NCBI GenBank assembly: GCA_900119535.1
Contig: FPJT01000020.1
Coordinates: 1-64,000 of the forward strand
Length of the DNA: 64,000 nt
Origin: Ruminococcus sp. XPD3002
GTDB lineage: Bacteria > Bacillota > Clostridia > Oscillospirales > Ruminococcaceae
Reading direction: 5' to 3'
The notes beneath the pieces were generated by a model. That model was not told the origin of the DNA and ran no database searches. It worked only from the letters and a program-made list of their open reading frames with translations. Below, piece after piece: positions 1 to 8,062 of the stretch; the first letter of the stretch is position 1, and each line of letters starts with the position of its first letter. The position numbers were made by a program, and so were the translations under genes.

Positions 1-780
1 ACACCTACAACACCTGGTACAACAGATACTACACCTACAGGTCCGGTTACACCTTCAACTACATCAGTTTATGCTGTAGCAGAGGTAAATGACGGTTACT
101 ACTTCAACCACGATCCAAGAGCTTACTCAGTAACTAACCACATTAAGTCACTCAGCCTCAAGGTCGTAAATGAAGACGGTACTGAGAGTGATGTTCCGCT
201 CGATATGAGCAAGATCACATTCAGCGATTCTGTAAACGGTTCAGACGTACCAATGGATACTTACAGAGAGGATCAGGTAGATCACACTTACACAATCAAT
301 GTACTTTATGAGGGCAAGCCACTCCTCGATAAGGACGGCAACGCAATCAGCTTCAAGGTATTCATTGGTGTCAAGGGTGACGCTAACCTCGATAACAAGG
401 TAGACGCTGGTGACGCTACAAACGTTCTCGTTTACTACTCAGCACTTTCAACTGGCGGAGATCCTGAAAAGACTATCCTTGCCGGCGAGAGTTGCGAGGC
501 TGTAAAGGCAAATCCTGAACTGGATAACCTGGCAGCATTCCTTGCTGACGTAGACCTCGATGTTTACTCAGAAGGCAACTGGAATACAAAGAAGAGCGGA
601 AGAAAGCTTCTTGCTGATGACGCTACGACAATCCTTGTATTCTACAGCACAATGTCCACAGGCGAGACAAACCGCTATAAGGGATGGAATTCATCTCTTG
701 CAGGCCGTGAAGAGAACATGAATAATTCTCTCACAGCTGCAGAAGTAGCAAAGGCTCTTGCTCAGGGCGGAAAAAACTAA
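1..780 (+). CDS. scaB: ScaB-like scaffoldin, C-terminal end (5' truncated by window)
   Basis: The reading frame is open from base 1, so only the C-terminus is present. It shows the end of a Thr/Pro linker, an X-module (roughly residues 28-125) and a dockerin. The first calcium loop is visible as GDANLDNKVDAGDA; the second half is separated by an insert and ends in LLADDATTIL. In R. flavefaciens an X-dockerin ends the scaffoldin ScaB and docks on the ScaE cohesin. The downstream cttA and scaE genes match that cluster order, which is why I name it ScaB; the cohesins that would prove it lie outside the window. An Ala/Lys-rich tail of about 40 residues follows the dockerin. Confidence 0.85.
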   Translation, partial: TPTTPGTTDTTPTGPVTPSTTSVYAVAEVNDGYYFNHDPRAYSVTNHIKSLSLKVVNEDGTESDVPLDMSKITFSDSVNGSDVPMDTYREDQVDHTYTINVLYEGKPLLDKDGNAISFKVFIGVKGDANLDNKVDAGDATNVLVYYSALSTGGDPEKTILAGESCEAVKANPELDNLAAFLADVDLDVYSEGNWNTKKSGRKLLADDATTILVFYSTMSTGETNRYKGWNSSLAGREENMNNSLTAAEVAKALAQGGKN

Positions 781-804
781 GTAACAATTAAGTTATAGAG
801 TTTC

Positions 805-832
805 AGCCGGACCTTAGGGTCCGGCTTTTTTC
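805..832 (+). terminator. Rho-independent terminator after scaB
   Basis: AGCCGGACC and GGTCCGGCT form a 9-bp stem with a 4-nt loop, followed by a T-run. It separates scaB transcription from cttA, which has its own promoter. Confidence 0.9.
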
Positions 833-1032
833 CATTATTTGTGGATTGATTTGTATAAAACACAGTGGTATAATCTTATTGAAAGCTGAAATAAAGCGAA
901 ATAATGAAGAAAAATAACATTAGTTTCAAAAATTGAAAAAGTTACACTACTTATCTTTATATATTGTGAAATACATACAAAAATGGATAGAATTAATCGT
1001 CAATTATTTTTGAAGAAAATGTCCCGTTTTTC

Positions 1033-1061
1033 TTGACTTATTGAGATTTGTGTGCTAAAAT
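1033..1061 (+). promoter_or_regulatory. cttA promoter
   Basis: TTGACT, a 17-bp spacer, then TAAAAT, a good sigma-A type match. The predicted start near 1068 leaves a leader of about 118 nt. The AT-rich stretch 840-1032 upstream shows no gene. Confidence 0.7.
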
Positions 1062-1067
1062 GTAAGT

Positions 1068-1185
1068 ATGAATTTCCAGGTGAGGTGTAGCCTAACCACG
1101 CATCAATGCCTGAAATTCGCCCTGCAAGGCGTCTTGGATGCCGCTTGGACGGGGTCAAATAAAAATGTTAGAGAGGTATAGAACA
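1068..1185 (+). ncRNA. Structured 5' leader of cttA, possible cis-regulatory RNA
   Basis: GAATTTCCAGG (1070-1080) pairs with CCTGAAATTC (1109-1118) with one bulge, enclosing a GC-rich loop with CCTAACCACGC. A second hairpin follows (CGCC 1118-1121 with GGCG 1128-1131), then a G-rich segment before the ribosome site. The compact pairing contrasts with the AT-rich sequence around it. I do not recognise a known riboswitch class; CCTAAC and CAATGCC recall twister cores but the rest of that consensus is missing. Confidence 0.45.
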
Positions 1186-3678
1186 ATGAAGAATTCATTA
1201 TTCAAGAGAGCAATAGCCGCAGCAGCTGCTGTACCGCTTGCGCTCACACAGTGCCTGACAGTCGCAAATGCTGCATCTGTAACAGACGCTGCACCTTCCT
1301 TAGCAAAAGACACAGCAATCACAGCAAGTGAGAGCAAGACAATTACTCTTAAAGGCAGTGAGAACAGTCTTCTCTATATCGAACCTAAGGAAGTCGGCAA
1401 CGAAAAAGAGGATAAGTACCAGCAGATCGCTGCAGACACATTCATCAAGGATTCACTTTGGAATCAGACAGCATACGGTTATCTTAAGGCTGCAAAGCAG
1501 TCCGGAAAGATTGATCCTACAGAGATCGTTAACTTCGTTCTCAAGAAGGCTCGCGGCTATAAGGCTGCTGCTGAAAAGACTTCTGAAAAGCTCGAGGATT
1601 GCACATACGAGATCGTTGATGACACTATCATAGTAAAGGGCCACATTTCTAATGCTAACTTCAACGGTGACGTTAAGAAGACTCTTGGCGCTAAAATGTG
1701 GGAGATCGCAAGAAGATCAGGAGATATGAGTCTCGTTTCCGGTTCATACGCTGACAAGGTTGACGGATCCGGTGATTTCACAATCACTATCCATACAGAA
1801 TACCTTGAAACTTCTACAGAGATACCTGTTGAGTTCAAGTATGTTCCAACAAACAAGAAGCTCGGCAATGAGCTTGACCTTGGTCAGCTCCCTGAGTTCA
1901 CAGTAGACCTTCTTGAAACTCTTACAGCTGAAGCTGTAGCAAGAATCAATGCAAGTACTGTCCTTACAGCTGCTGAGAAGGAAGCTGATATCAAGGATCT
2001 TACTGATTGGATGAACAAGAATTACATCAACAGAGCTAAGAAGGCTCAGAACTATGTTGACAGATCACTTAAGTTCAAGGAAAGAACTAAGGAAGCTGAT
2101 AACATTTCTGAACTCATCGCAGCTGTTAACAAGCAGATAACAAAGAGAGGCTATAAGCGTCAGATACCTGCTACAGGTTCTGCAATCGCTGCAAACTCGC
2201 AGGTTGCTAAGGCTTATAACAAGGCTGTAGAGCGCTTCAACAACGCTACATCTTATACTCTTAACATCGCTGCTTCAGAGCTCGGTGCAGAGGCTGATAC
2301 AATTTACGATATCAAGGCTGATGCAAAGGGCGGCTATGCACACGGTACAGCTAAGTACAGAGATGACGAGCAGGAAGCTGTAAAGGCTTACTTCGCTGCT
2401 ACACCTGCACTTCAGCAGTACAAGGTAGTTGATACATGGAAGGAAATCGAAATAACAGCTAAGTTTGACGGTATCAAGGATACTTCAACACGTGAGTCTG
2501 TTGACGTTAAGTTCCAGAGAGTTGTTAAGGTTGAGCCAATAGTTACTACAACTTCAAGCACAACTCCATCAACAACATCTTCAACAACAGTTGTTACATC
2601 TGACACAGACACAACTCCTTCAGGTCCTGTTGATACAACTCCAACAGATACAACACCAGTAACACCTGGTACGGACACAACACCTGTAGATACAAATACT
2701 ACACCTGTTGATACAGATACAACACCTGTTGATACAAATACTACACCTGTAGATACCAATACTACACCTGTTGATACAGATACAACACCTGTTGATACAG
2801 ATACAACACCTGTTGATACAGATACAACTCCTGTAGATACAGATACAACACCTGTTGATACAAATACTACTCCTACAGACACAGGTACAACACCTATAGA
2901 TACAGACACAACTCCAACAGCTCCTGTTAACCCAACAGTTTCAACTACAAGAACTGTAGACGTTGTTGCTCCTGTAATCAAGGCTGATACAACAGTTGGT
3001 TTCTACCTCGACATTGATGAGAAGTTCAATGATGAGCAGATCAACAGCCTTAAGTATTCAGTAGATCTCGTTCGTCAGTACATCGACGAGGATGACGTTG
3101 TAGTTGGCTATGAGTCACTTAAAAAGGGCGAGCAGGTTGATATCCTTGATAAGGTAAGCTTCGGTACAGCTACTCCTGTAAACACATATGTTGAGGGAAG
3201 CTCAGAGTTCGCTCATCAGGTAGCTCTTATTGCTACAGAAGATATCACAGCTGCTGACGGTACTGTTATTGCAACAGCAGGCAGCACACTTAAGAACCCT
3301 GACGGTTCAGATGTATCTGTAACAGTTTACATCGGTGTTAAGGGCGATGCTAACCTCGACCACAAGGTTGATGCCGGTGACGCTACAACAACACTTATCT
3401 ACTACTCAGCACTTTCAACAGGCCAGAAGGCTGCTGAAACACAGTTCTCAAACAGCGCACTCGTTGCAAACGCTGAAGACATTCTCGATCATTTCGCTGC
3501 ATTCCTTTGCGATACAACAAATGAGCCTATGAAGGATGAGAACAACTGGAAGCTTATGAAGCCTGAGAGAAAGATCATGGCAGACGATGCTACATTCATT
3601 CTCTCTTACTACTCAGAGCTTTCAATCAAGGCTGAAAAAGGCAGACCTACTTGGAACCTCGTAATGGGTATCCAGTAA
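1186..3678 (+). CDS. cttA: CttA-like cellulose-binding protein with X-dockerin
   Basis: Secreted 830-residue protein, read from the ATG preceded by AGAGG; an in-frame upstream GTG/ATG lies in the structured leader. It has a signal peptide ending near VANA. About 480 residues of unique sequence follow, holding two beta-rich regions (about 135-235 and 355-455) that fit the two carbohydrate-binding modules known in CttA. Next come a Thr/Pro/Asp linker of 7-residue repeats, an X-module and a dockerin with loop GDANLDHKVDAGDA. CttA in R. flavefaciens binds cellulose and attaches to ScaE, linking the cell to its substrate. Position directly before scaE supports the name; the binding modules themselves are inferred from family knowledge. 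Confidence 0.85.
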   Translation: MKNSLFKRAIAAAAAVPLALTQCLTVANAASVTDAAPSLAKDTAITASESKTITLKGSENSLLYIEPKEVGNEKEDKYQQIAADTFIKDSLWNQTAYGYLKAAKQSGKIDPTEIVNFVLKKARGYKAAAEKTSEKLEDCTYEIVDDTIIVKGHISNANFNGDVKKTLGAKMWEIARRSGDMSLVSGSYADKVDGSGDFTITIHTEYLETSTEIPVEFKYVPTNKKLGNELDLGQLPEFTVDLLETLTAEAVARINASTVLTAAEKEADIKDLTDWMNKNYINRAKKAQNYVDRSLKFKERTKEADNISELIAAVNKQITKRGYKRQIPATGSAIAANSQVAKAYNKAVERFNNATSYTLNIAASELGAEADTIYDIKADAKGGYAHGTAKYRDDEQEAVKAYFAATPALQQYKVVDTWKEIEITAKFDGIKDTSTRESVDVKFQRVVKVEPIVTTTSSTTPSTTSSTTVVTSDTDTTPSGPVDTTPTDTTPVTPGTDTTPVDTNTTPVDTDTTPVDTNTTPVDTNTTPVDTDTTPVDTDTTPVDTDTTPVDTDTTPVDTNTTPTDTGTTPIDTDTTPTAPVNPTVSTTRTVDVVAPVIKADTTVGFYLDIDEKFNDEQINSLKYSVDLVRQYIDEDDVVVGYESLKKGEQVDILDKVSFGTATPVNTYVEGSSEFAHQVALIATEDITAADGTVIATAGSTLKNPDGSDVSVTVYIGVKGDANLDHKVDAGDATTTLIYYSALSTGQKAAETQFSNSALVANAEDILDHFAAFLCDTTNEPMKDENNWKLMKPERKIMADDATFILSYYSELSIKAEKGRPTWNLVMGIQ
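2677..2907 (+). repeat. 21-bp tandem repeat encoding the CttA linker
   Basis: Eleven in-frame 21-bp units encode TTPVDTD or TTPVDTN with slight variation in the last two. Synonymous variation between units is low, so copy number may vary between strains. Confidence 0.85.
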
Positions 3679-3700
3679 TCAATAATTAACAAGCATGTTT

Positions 3701-3727
3701 AGTCTGCCGTCGGACAGGCGGCAGACT
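3701..3727 (+). other. Intercistronic stem-loop between cttA and scaE
   Basis: AGTCTGCCG (3701-3709) pairs perfectly with CGGCAGACT (3719-3727). No T-run follows, so it is not a classical terminator. It may stabilise or process a cttA-scaE transcript; no clear promoter lies between the genes. Confidence 0.6.
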
Positions 3728-3768
3728 ACATAATAAAAACTAAATTATCTGAAAGGAATTAAATTGAA

Positions 3769-4860
3769 ATGAAGAAGAGTTCATTAAAGAAGATAGCTGC
3801 AGCGCTCGCAATGTCAGCTGTAGCAGTTACTGCATCTTCTGTTAACGCATTTGCAGAAGCTAATAACGGTTATTCTGATGACGCTATCGCTGCATCTGAT
3901 GTTCGTCCAGTTGCTACTGTAACTAAGGAAGTTATCACACTTGACGAGGCTAAGGCTAACCCAGGCAGAACAGTAAACATCACAATCAGCGGTGGTACAG
4001 ACCAGAAGTGGGCATCATCCGGTATGCACGTTTACTACGATTCAAGATTAACACTCGCTAATACACCTGTTGGTACACCTGACGTTGAGAGCGGTACAGC
4101 TACAAAGTACCTCAGCATGAACGTTAAGGCTGATCCTACTGCTTCAGAGCAGAACATGAAGGGATTCTTCGTAGCAACAGCTGGTACTGGTGACTTCGGT
4201 CTCGACGGTGTTTACGCTACATTTACATTAACACTTCCTGCTGATGTTAAGGAAGGCGATGTATTCCCGATCGACATTTTCTACAAGTCAAACGAGAATG
4301 CAGAGGATATGTTCCTTGATGCTCAGCGTGCAAAGGGTGCTATGCAGGGTTACTTCTTCACAAAGGGTATCTACAATGCACAGACAAATCCTTTCTCAGC
4401 TCCAGCTGAGGATGTAGCTAAGGTTTCTGCTCTTGCTGATATCAGCAAGGATGCTGACGGCTATATCGCTATCGAGGGCGGCACTCCTGTTGTAACAACA
4501 ACAACACAGGCTCCTGTTACAACAACAACTCAGGCTCCTGTAACTACAACAACTAAGGCTGTAACTACAACAGCTACAAAGGCTCCTGCTACAACATCTG
4601 CAACACAGGCTCCTGTTACAACAGTTACAGCTACAGCTACAGCAACAGCTTCTGCTACAGATGCTAATGCTTCTGGCACAAAGACAACAGCTAAGACAAC
4701 AGCTAAGACAACAGCTAAGACAACAGCTAAGACTACAGCTAAGACAACAGCTAAGAACAACAACTCACCTAAGACAGGTGTTGCTGGTGTAGGCGTTGCA
4801 GCAGCAGGTCTTGCAGCAGCAGTTGCTACAGCATTCGTTCTTAGAAAGAAGGAAGACTAA
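3769..4860 (+). CDS. scaE: ScaE-like single-cohesin anchoring scaffoldin with sortase signal
   Basis: 363 residues: signal peptide ending near NAFA, one cohesin-like beta-rich domain (about 45-215), a Thr/Ala-rich linker with KTTA repeats, and a C-terminal wall-sorting signal of SPKTG, a hydrophobic span, then RKKED. ScaE anchors the R. flavefaciens cellulosome to peptidoglycan by binding the X-dockerins of ScaB and CttA. The sorting motif has Ser in place of the usual Leu of LPXTG. The start ATG follows GAAAGG about 13 bases upstream. Small size, a single cohesin and cluster position make the call strong. Confidence 0.88.
   Translation: MKKSSLKKIAAALAMSAVAVTASSVNAFAEANNGYSDDAIAASDVRPVATVTKEVITLDEAKANPGRTVNITISGGTDQKWASSGMHVYYDSRLTLANTPVGTPDVESGTATKYLSMNVKADPTASEQNMKGFFVATAGTGDFGLDGVYATFTLTLPADVKEGDVFPIDIFYKSNENAEDMFLDAQRAKGAMQGYFFTKGIYNAQTNPFSAPAEDVAKVSALADISKDADGYIAIEGGTPVVTTTTQAPVTTTTQAPVTTTTKAVTTTATKAPATTSATQAPVTTVTATATATASATDANASGTKTTAKTTAKTTAKTTAKTTAKTTAKNNNSPKTGVAGVGVAAAGLAAAVATAFVLRKKED
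4681..4752 (+). repeat. 12-bp tandem repeat in the ScaE linker
   Basis: Six units of AAGACAACAGCT, one with a single substitution, encode KTTA repeats just before the sorting signal. This probably spaces the cohesin away from the wall. Confidence 0.85.
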
Positions 4861-4892
4861 TTAATTAGTCAGTGTTCTAACGGATATAAAAG

Positions 4893-4917
4893 AGGACCTC
4901 TTCGGAGGTCCTTTTTG
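4893..4917 (+). terminator. Terminator of the cttA-scaE unit
   Basis: AGGACCTC-TTCG-GAGGTCCT followed by TTTT. A perfect 8-bp stem capped by a UUCG tetraloop. Confidence 0.93.
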
Positions 4918-4920
4918 TTA

Positions 4921-4948
4921 TTAAAAAGGGGAGCGCTTGCTCCCCTTT
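4921..4948 (-). terminator. Terminator of the minus-strand tRNA thiolase gene
   Basis: AAAGGGGAGC-GCTT-GCTCCCCTTT with a T-run on the minus strand. The stem overlaps the stop codon of the gene it ends, and it sits back to back with the scaE terminator. Confidence 0.85.
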
Positions 4949-5696
4949 AGTCATCTTCCCGTACAGGCGGTACGTAGTTTACTCCGCCCCAGCCGTCGAT
5001 ATTGGCTCGGCGCATGGCACCGAATATCCTGTCCTTGAACCCGTGATCGTTCCGCTCCATTTCCGCAAGGAATTCTTTTGTGCGCTGTCGGTTTGTGTGA
5101 CCGTCCGCAGGACAGGCGGACTTCACAATCTGTATATTGCTTCGCCTTACACCTCGTTTTATGTCCTTTTCGGGTGCAAGTATAAGAGGACGTATCATGA
5201 TAAGGTTCTTGCGTGTTAGCTTCGTAACGGGCGAAAAACAGCCGATACGTCCTTCGCTGAACAGGTTCATAATGAAGGTCTCAACCGCATCATCGTAATT
5301 ATGTCCCAGTGCGATCTTATTGCAGCCGAGCCGAACAGCTTCATTGTGGAGTGCACCACGGCGCATATGGGCGCACAGACTGCATGGATTGGATTCCTTC
5401 CTGACATCGAAAACTATCTCGCCGATCTGCGTATCAACAACATGGTATTCGGTATCGTTTTCCTCACAGAACTTACGCACACTGCTGTAGTCGCCTCTCT
5501 TACCGTTAAATCCGGGATCAAGTGTCAATCCTACAACGGTATAGTCGATACCTATGAAGCGTCTGAGCCATATCAGACCGTATAGAAGTGCGAGACTGTC
5601 CTTGCCTCCCGATACGCCGACACATATCCTGTCGCCGTCATGTATCATATCAAATTCATTAACTGCCTTACGCATATAACCGAGAATCTTCTGCAT
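4947..5696 (-). CDS. TtcA-family tRNA 2-thiolation ATPase
   Basis: 249-residue PP-loop enzyme. SGGKDS near residue 30 is the ATP pyrophosphatase loop, and CSLC near residue 107 plus a later Cys in ACPADGH are candidate iron-sulfur ligands, as in TtcA. TtcA-type enzymes activate a tRNA base with ATP and insert sulfur, in TtcA at cytidine 32. The start follows AGGAGGG on the minus strand. Many Firmicutes hold several TtcA/TtuA relatives, so the exact modified base is not settled. Confidence 0.8.
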   Translation of the reverse strand: MQKILGYMRKAVNEFDMIHDGDRICVGVSGGKDSLALLYGLIWLRRFIGIDYTVVGLTLDPGFNGKRGDYSSVRKFCEENDTEYHVVDTQIGEIVFDVRKESNPCSLCAHMRRGALHNEAVRLGCNKIALGHNYDDAVETFIMNLFSEGRIGCFSPVTKLTRKNLIMIRPLILAPEKDIKRGVRRSNIQIVKSACPADGHTNRQRTKEFLAEMERNDHGFKDRIFGAMRRANIDGWGGVNYVPPVREDD

Positions 5697-5768
5697 TTGT
5701 GCCCTCCTGAGCCATTTTTACAGCATTTTACTGTCGAAATAACGAATAATAGTGATTTTTCAGTCATT

Positions 5769-5797
5769 ATTATATCATATTTATAGGAAATTTTCAA
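5769..5797 (-). promoter_or_regulatory. Promoter of the TtcA-like gene
   Basis: On the minus strand: TTGAAA, 17-bp spacer, TATAAT, about 70 bases before the start codon. Confidence 0.6.
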
Positions 5798-5899
5798 TTA
5801 TATCTTGCAAAATCCTGAAAAATATAATATAATAATAGTATCGATTTTATGCGGTTAATATGCTATATTTCCTTATGATAGAGAAAGGACAATAATCTG

Positions 5900-6430
5900 A
5901 TGACACCTCAGCTTAAAAATCTGCTGATCATACTTGGTGTGATCGCAATAATTCTTGTGCTGATCATTCTGCTCTTTGGTGGTAGGAGTCCGATCAGACG
6001 CTTTATCAACCTCTTCCTTGAAGAGACTGATGTTAATAACGGACGGGGAAGCGCCGTAAGAACTGTAAGGACTTCTTCACCGTCATCAGGCGCTGTAAGC
6101 CGTTCAATGGGCGATAACTATACAGAAATGAGAAGCAGTGAGCCCGCTGAACCTGTACAGAAAAAAACATCCGAACCCGTTGTCGTTATGGCTACGCTTA
6201 TCCGTAAGTGTGATGACCGTCTTCGTGTTATCGAAAGCAGCGGACAGGTAAAGCTCATCGACGAGTATTACGAGCTTATGTTCGTGACGAGAAAAGGACA
6301 GAAGCTCAAGATACAGTGTTCAAGGGATGCTTATGAAAAGGTGCCCTTCAATCAGGAAGGTTCACTTACATATAAGAGAAATACACTTGTAAAATTCAAA
6401 TATTACGAGGATACAGTATTTAACAGCTAA
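5900..6430 (+). CDS. Membrane-anchored protein with DUF2500-like domain
   Basis: 176 residues with one N-terminal transmembrane helix (about 7-28), a Ser/Glu/Pro-rich spacer and a C-terminal beta-rich domain (about 90-175). The ending, with YELMFVTRKGQKLKI and a later GSLTYKRNTLVKF, resembles DUF2500. Function is unknown. The start follows GAAAGGA; a terminator follows at once, so the gene is monocistronic. Confidence 0.65.
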   Translation: MTPQLKNLLIILGVIAIILVLIILLFGGRSPIRRFINLFLEETDVNNGRGSAVRTVRTSSPSSGAVSRSMGDNYTEMRSSEPAEPVQKKTSEPVVVMATLIRKCDDRLRVIESSGQVKLIDEYYELMFVTRKGQKLKIQCSRDAYEKVPFNQEGSLTYKRNTLVKFKYYEDTVFNS

Positions 6431-6436
6431 CTAAAT

Positions 6437-6465
6437 GGGCGGCTTTTGCCGCCCGTTATTTTCAT
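6437..6465 (+). terminator. Terminator
   Basis: GGGCGGC-TTTT-GCCGCCC followed by a T-rich tail. Confidence 0.85.
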
Positions 6466-6505
6466 TTTTTAAAAAACATATCTTACATATATGCAAGGAG
6501 TAATT

Positions 6506-7177
6506 ATGGTTAATTTCGGCAATGATTGGGACGAGCTGCTGAAGGATGAGTTCACTAAGGAGTATTATCTCCGACTCAGACAGACTCTCATTAACGAGTA
6601 TAAAACACAGCGCATCTTCCCCGGAATGTATGATATTTTCAACGCAATGAAGCTCACTTCCTACAACGATGTGAAGTGCGTTATAATCGGTCAGGATCCC
6701 TATCACGGCGAGGGACAGGCTCACGGTCTGAGCTTTTCCGTAAGGAAGGGTATAGCTCCGCCGCCCTCTCTGGTGAATATTTTCAAGGAGATAAGGGACG
6801 ACGTAGGCGTGGATAATCTTGGCAAGCACGGAGAGCTTACAAAGTGGGCTGAGAGCGGAGTTCTGCTTCTTAATTCCGTACTGACCGTCCGTGCAAATCA
6901 GGCAAGAAGCCATCACGGTATCGGTTGGGAGCAGTTCACTACGGACGTTATAAAGCTGCTGAACACCCGTCAGAAGCCGATGGTTTTCATGCTCTGGGGC
7001 GGTGACGCAAAGACCAAGCAGCAGTTTATTACAAACCCGAACCACCTTGTACTCAAAGCGGCACATCCAAGTCCGCTTTCGGCATATAACGGCTTTTTCG
7101 GATGCAGACATTTTTCAAAGGCAAACGAGTTTTTAAGACAGAACGGACTTGACGAGATCGACTGGCATATTGATTAA
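6506..7177 (+). CDS. ung: Uracil-DNA glycosylase
   Basis: Removes uracil from DNA in base-excision repair. GQDPYHG (water-activating loop) and HPSPLSA (active-site His loop) are both intact, and the length of 223 residues is typical. I chose the ATG at 6506 because AAGGAG lies five bases upstream; the ATG at 6491 would place this ribosome site inside the gene. metF follows after 15 bases. Confidence 0.95.
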   Translation: MVNFGNDWDELLKDEFTKEYYLRLRQTLINEYKTQRIFPGMYDIFNAMKLTSYNDVKCVIIGQDPYHGEGQAHGLSFSVRKGIAPPPSLVNIFKEIRDDVGVDNLGKHGELTKWAESGVLLLNSVLTVRANQARSHHGIGWEQFTTDVIKLLNTRQKPMVFMLWGGDAKTKQQFITNPNHLVLKAAHPSPLSAYNGFFGCRHFSKANEFLRQNGLDEIDWHID

Positions 7178-7192
7178 TTTTCGGAGGTTATT

Positions 7193-8062
7193 ATGAAGAT
7201 AAAGGATCTGTTCAGGGATAAGACTGTTTTCTCTTTTGAGGTTTTCCCGCCAAAGAAAACAAGCTCAATTGATGTAATTTACAATACACTTGATGAACTC
7301 AGTGACCTTAAGCCTGATTTTATCAGCGTAACATTCAGTGCTGGCGGCAGCGGAAACGGCGGTTATGCCTGTGATATCGCATCGAAGATAAAGGAAATGG
7401 GGATAATACCCGTCCTGCATCTGCCCTGTATAAACTACACTCACGAAGAGATAGACGCTACACTGGACGAGGTCAAAAAGCGCGGTATCGAAAATATACT
7501 TGCCCTGAGAGGTGATATCAACCCCGATATACCGCCTAAGCGTGAGTTTCTTCACGCAAGTGACCTTATAACCTATCTGAAAACAAAGGGAGATTTTGAC
7601 ATTTCAGGTGCATGCTATCCCGAATGTCATCCCGATTCGGACACTATCGATGAGGATATCGATAACCTTAAAATAAAGGTCGAGGCAGGTGCGGACCACC
7701 TGATCTCGCAGCTGTTCTTTGATAACGAAAGTTTCTATTCCTTCGTTGAGAAGGTACGTGCAAAGGGCATAAATGTACCTATCGAGGCGGGAATAATGCC
7801 TGTTGTCAACAAGAATATGATCGAACGTATGGTAACTACATGCGGTGCAAGTCTTCCGCAGAAGTTCGTAAAGATAATGCAGAGATACGAGCACGATCCC
7901 GAAGCTCTCCGTGACGCAGGAATTGCCTACGCTATCAATCAGATAGTTGACCTTGCTGCAAGCGGTGTGGACGGAATTCACCTCTACACCATGAACAACG
8001 CCTATGTTGCACGTAAGATAAGTGAAGCTGTTTCGGGCATATTGAAGCATGATAAAGCTTGA
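7193..8062 (+). CDS. metF: 5,10-methylenetetrahydrofolate reductase
   Basis: 289-residue flavoprotein of the methionine/one-carbon pathway. FEVFPPK near the N-terminus and the TIM-barrel pattern through ALRGD and AGADHLISQLFF are typical. It starts after CGGAGG. Its end overlaps the next gene by 14 bases, and that gene encodes a methionine synthase reactivation protein, so the two probably work and are translated together. Confidence 0.93.
   Translation: MKIKDLFRDKTVFSFEVFPPKKTSSIDVIYNTLDELSDLKPDFISVTFSAGGSGNGGYACDIASKIKEMGIIPVLHLPCINYTHEEIDATLDEVKKRGIENILALRGDINPDIPPKREFLHASDLITYLKTKGDFDISGACYPECHPDSDTIDEDIDNLKIKVEAGADHLISQLFFDNESFYSFVEKVRAKGINVPIEAGIMPVVNKNMIERMVTTCGASLPQKFVKIMQRYEHDPEALRDAGIAYAINQIVDLAASGVDGIHLYTMNNAYVARKISEAVSGILKHDKA

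Noticed and set aside
1068..1160. Twister ribozyme in the cttA leader
   Set aside because: CCTAAC and CAATGCC recall the core, but the CCCAAGCCC and GGGAG parts are absent, so I keep only the general call of a structured leader.
2677..2907. CRISPR-like spaced repeat
   Set aside because: Units are contiguous, in frame and coding; there are no spacers. No CRISPR array was seen in the window.
2412..2981. Long minus-strand ORF of Val/Ser/Thr repeats opposite cttA
   Set aside because: It is the antisense of the 21-bp linker repeat; no ribosome site and no independent gene signal.
4530..4763. Val/Ala repeat ORF on the minus strand opposite scaE
   Set aside because: Mirror of the Thr/Ala linker repeat; low-complexity shadow.
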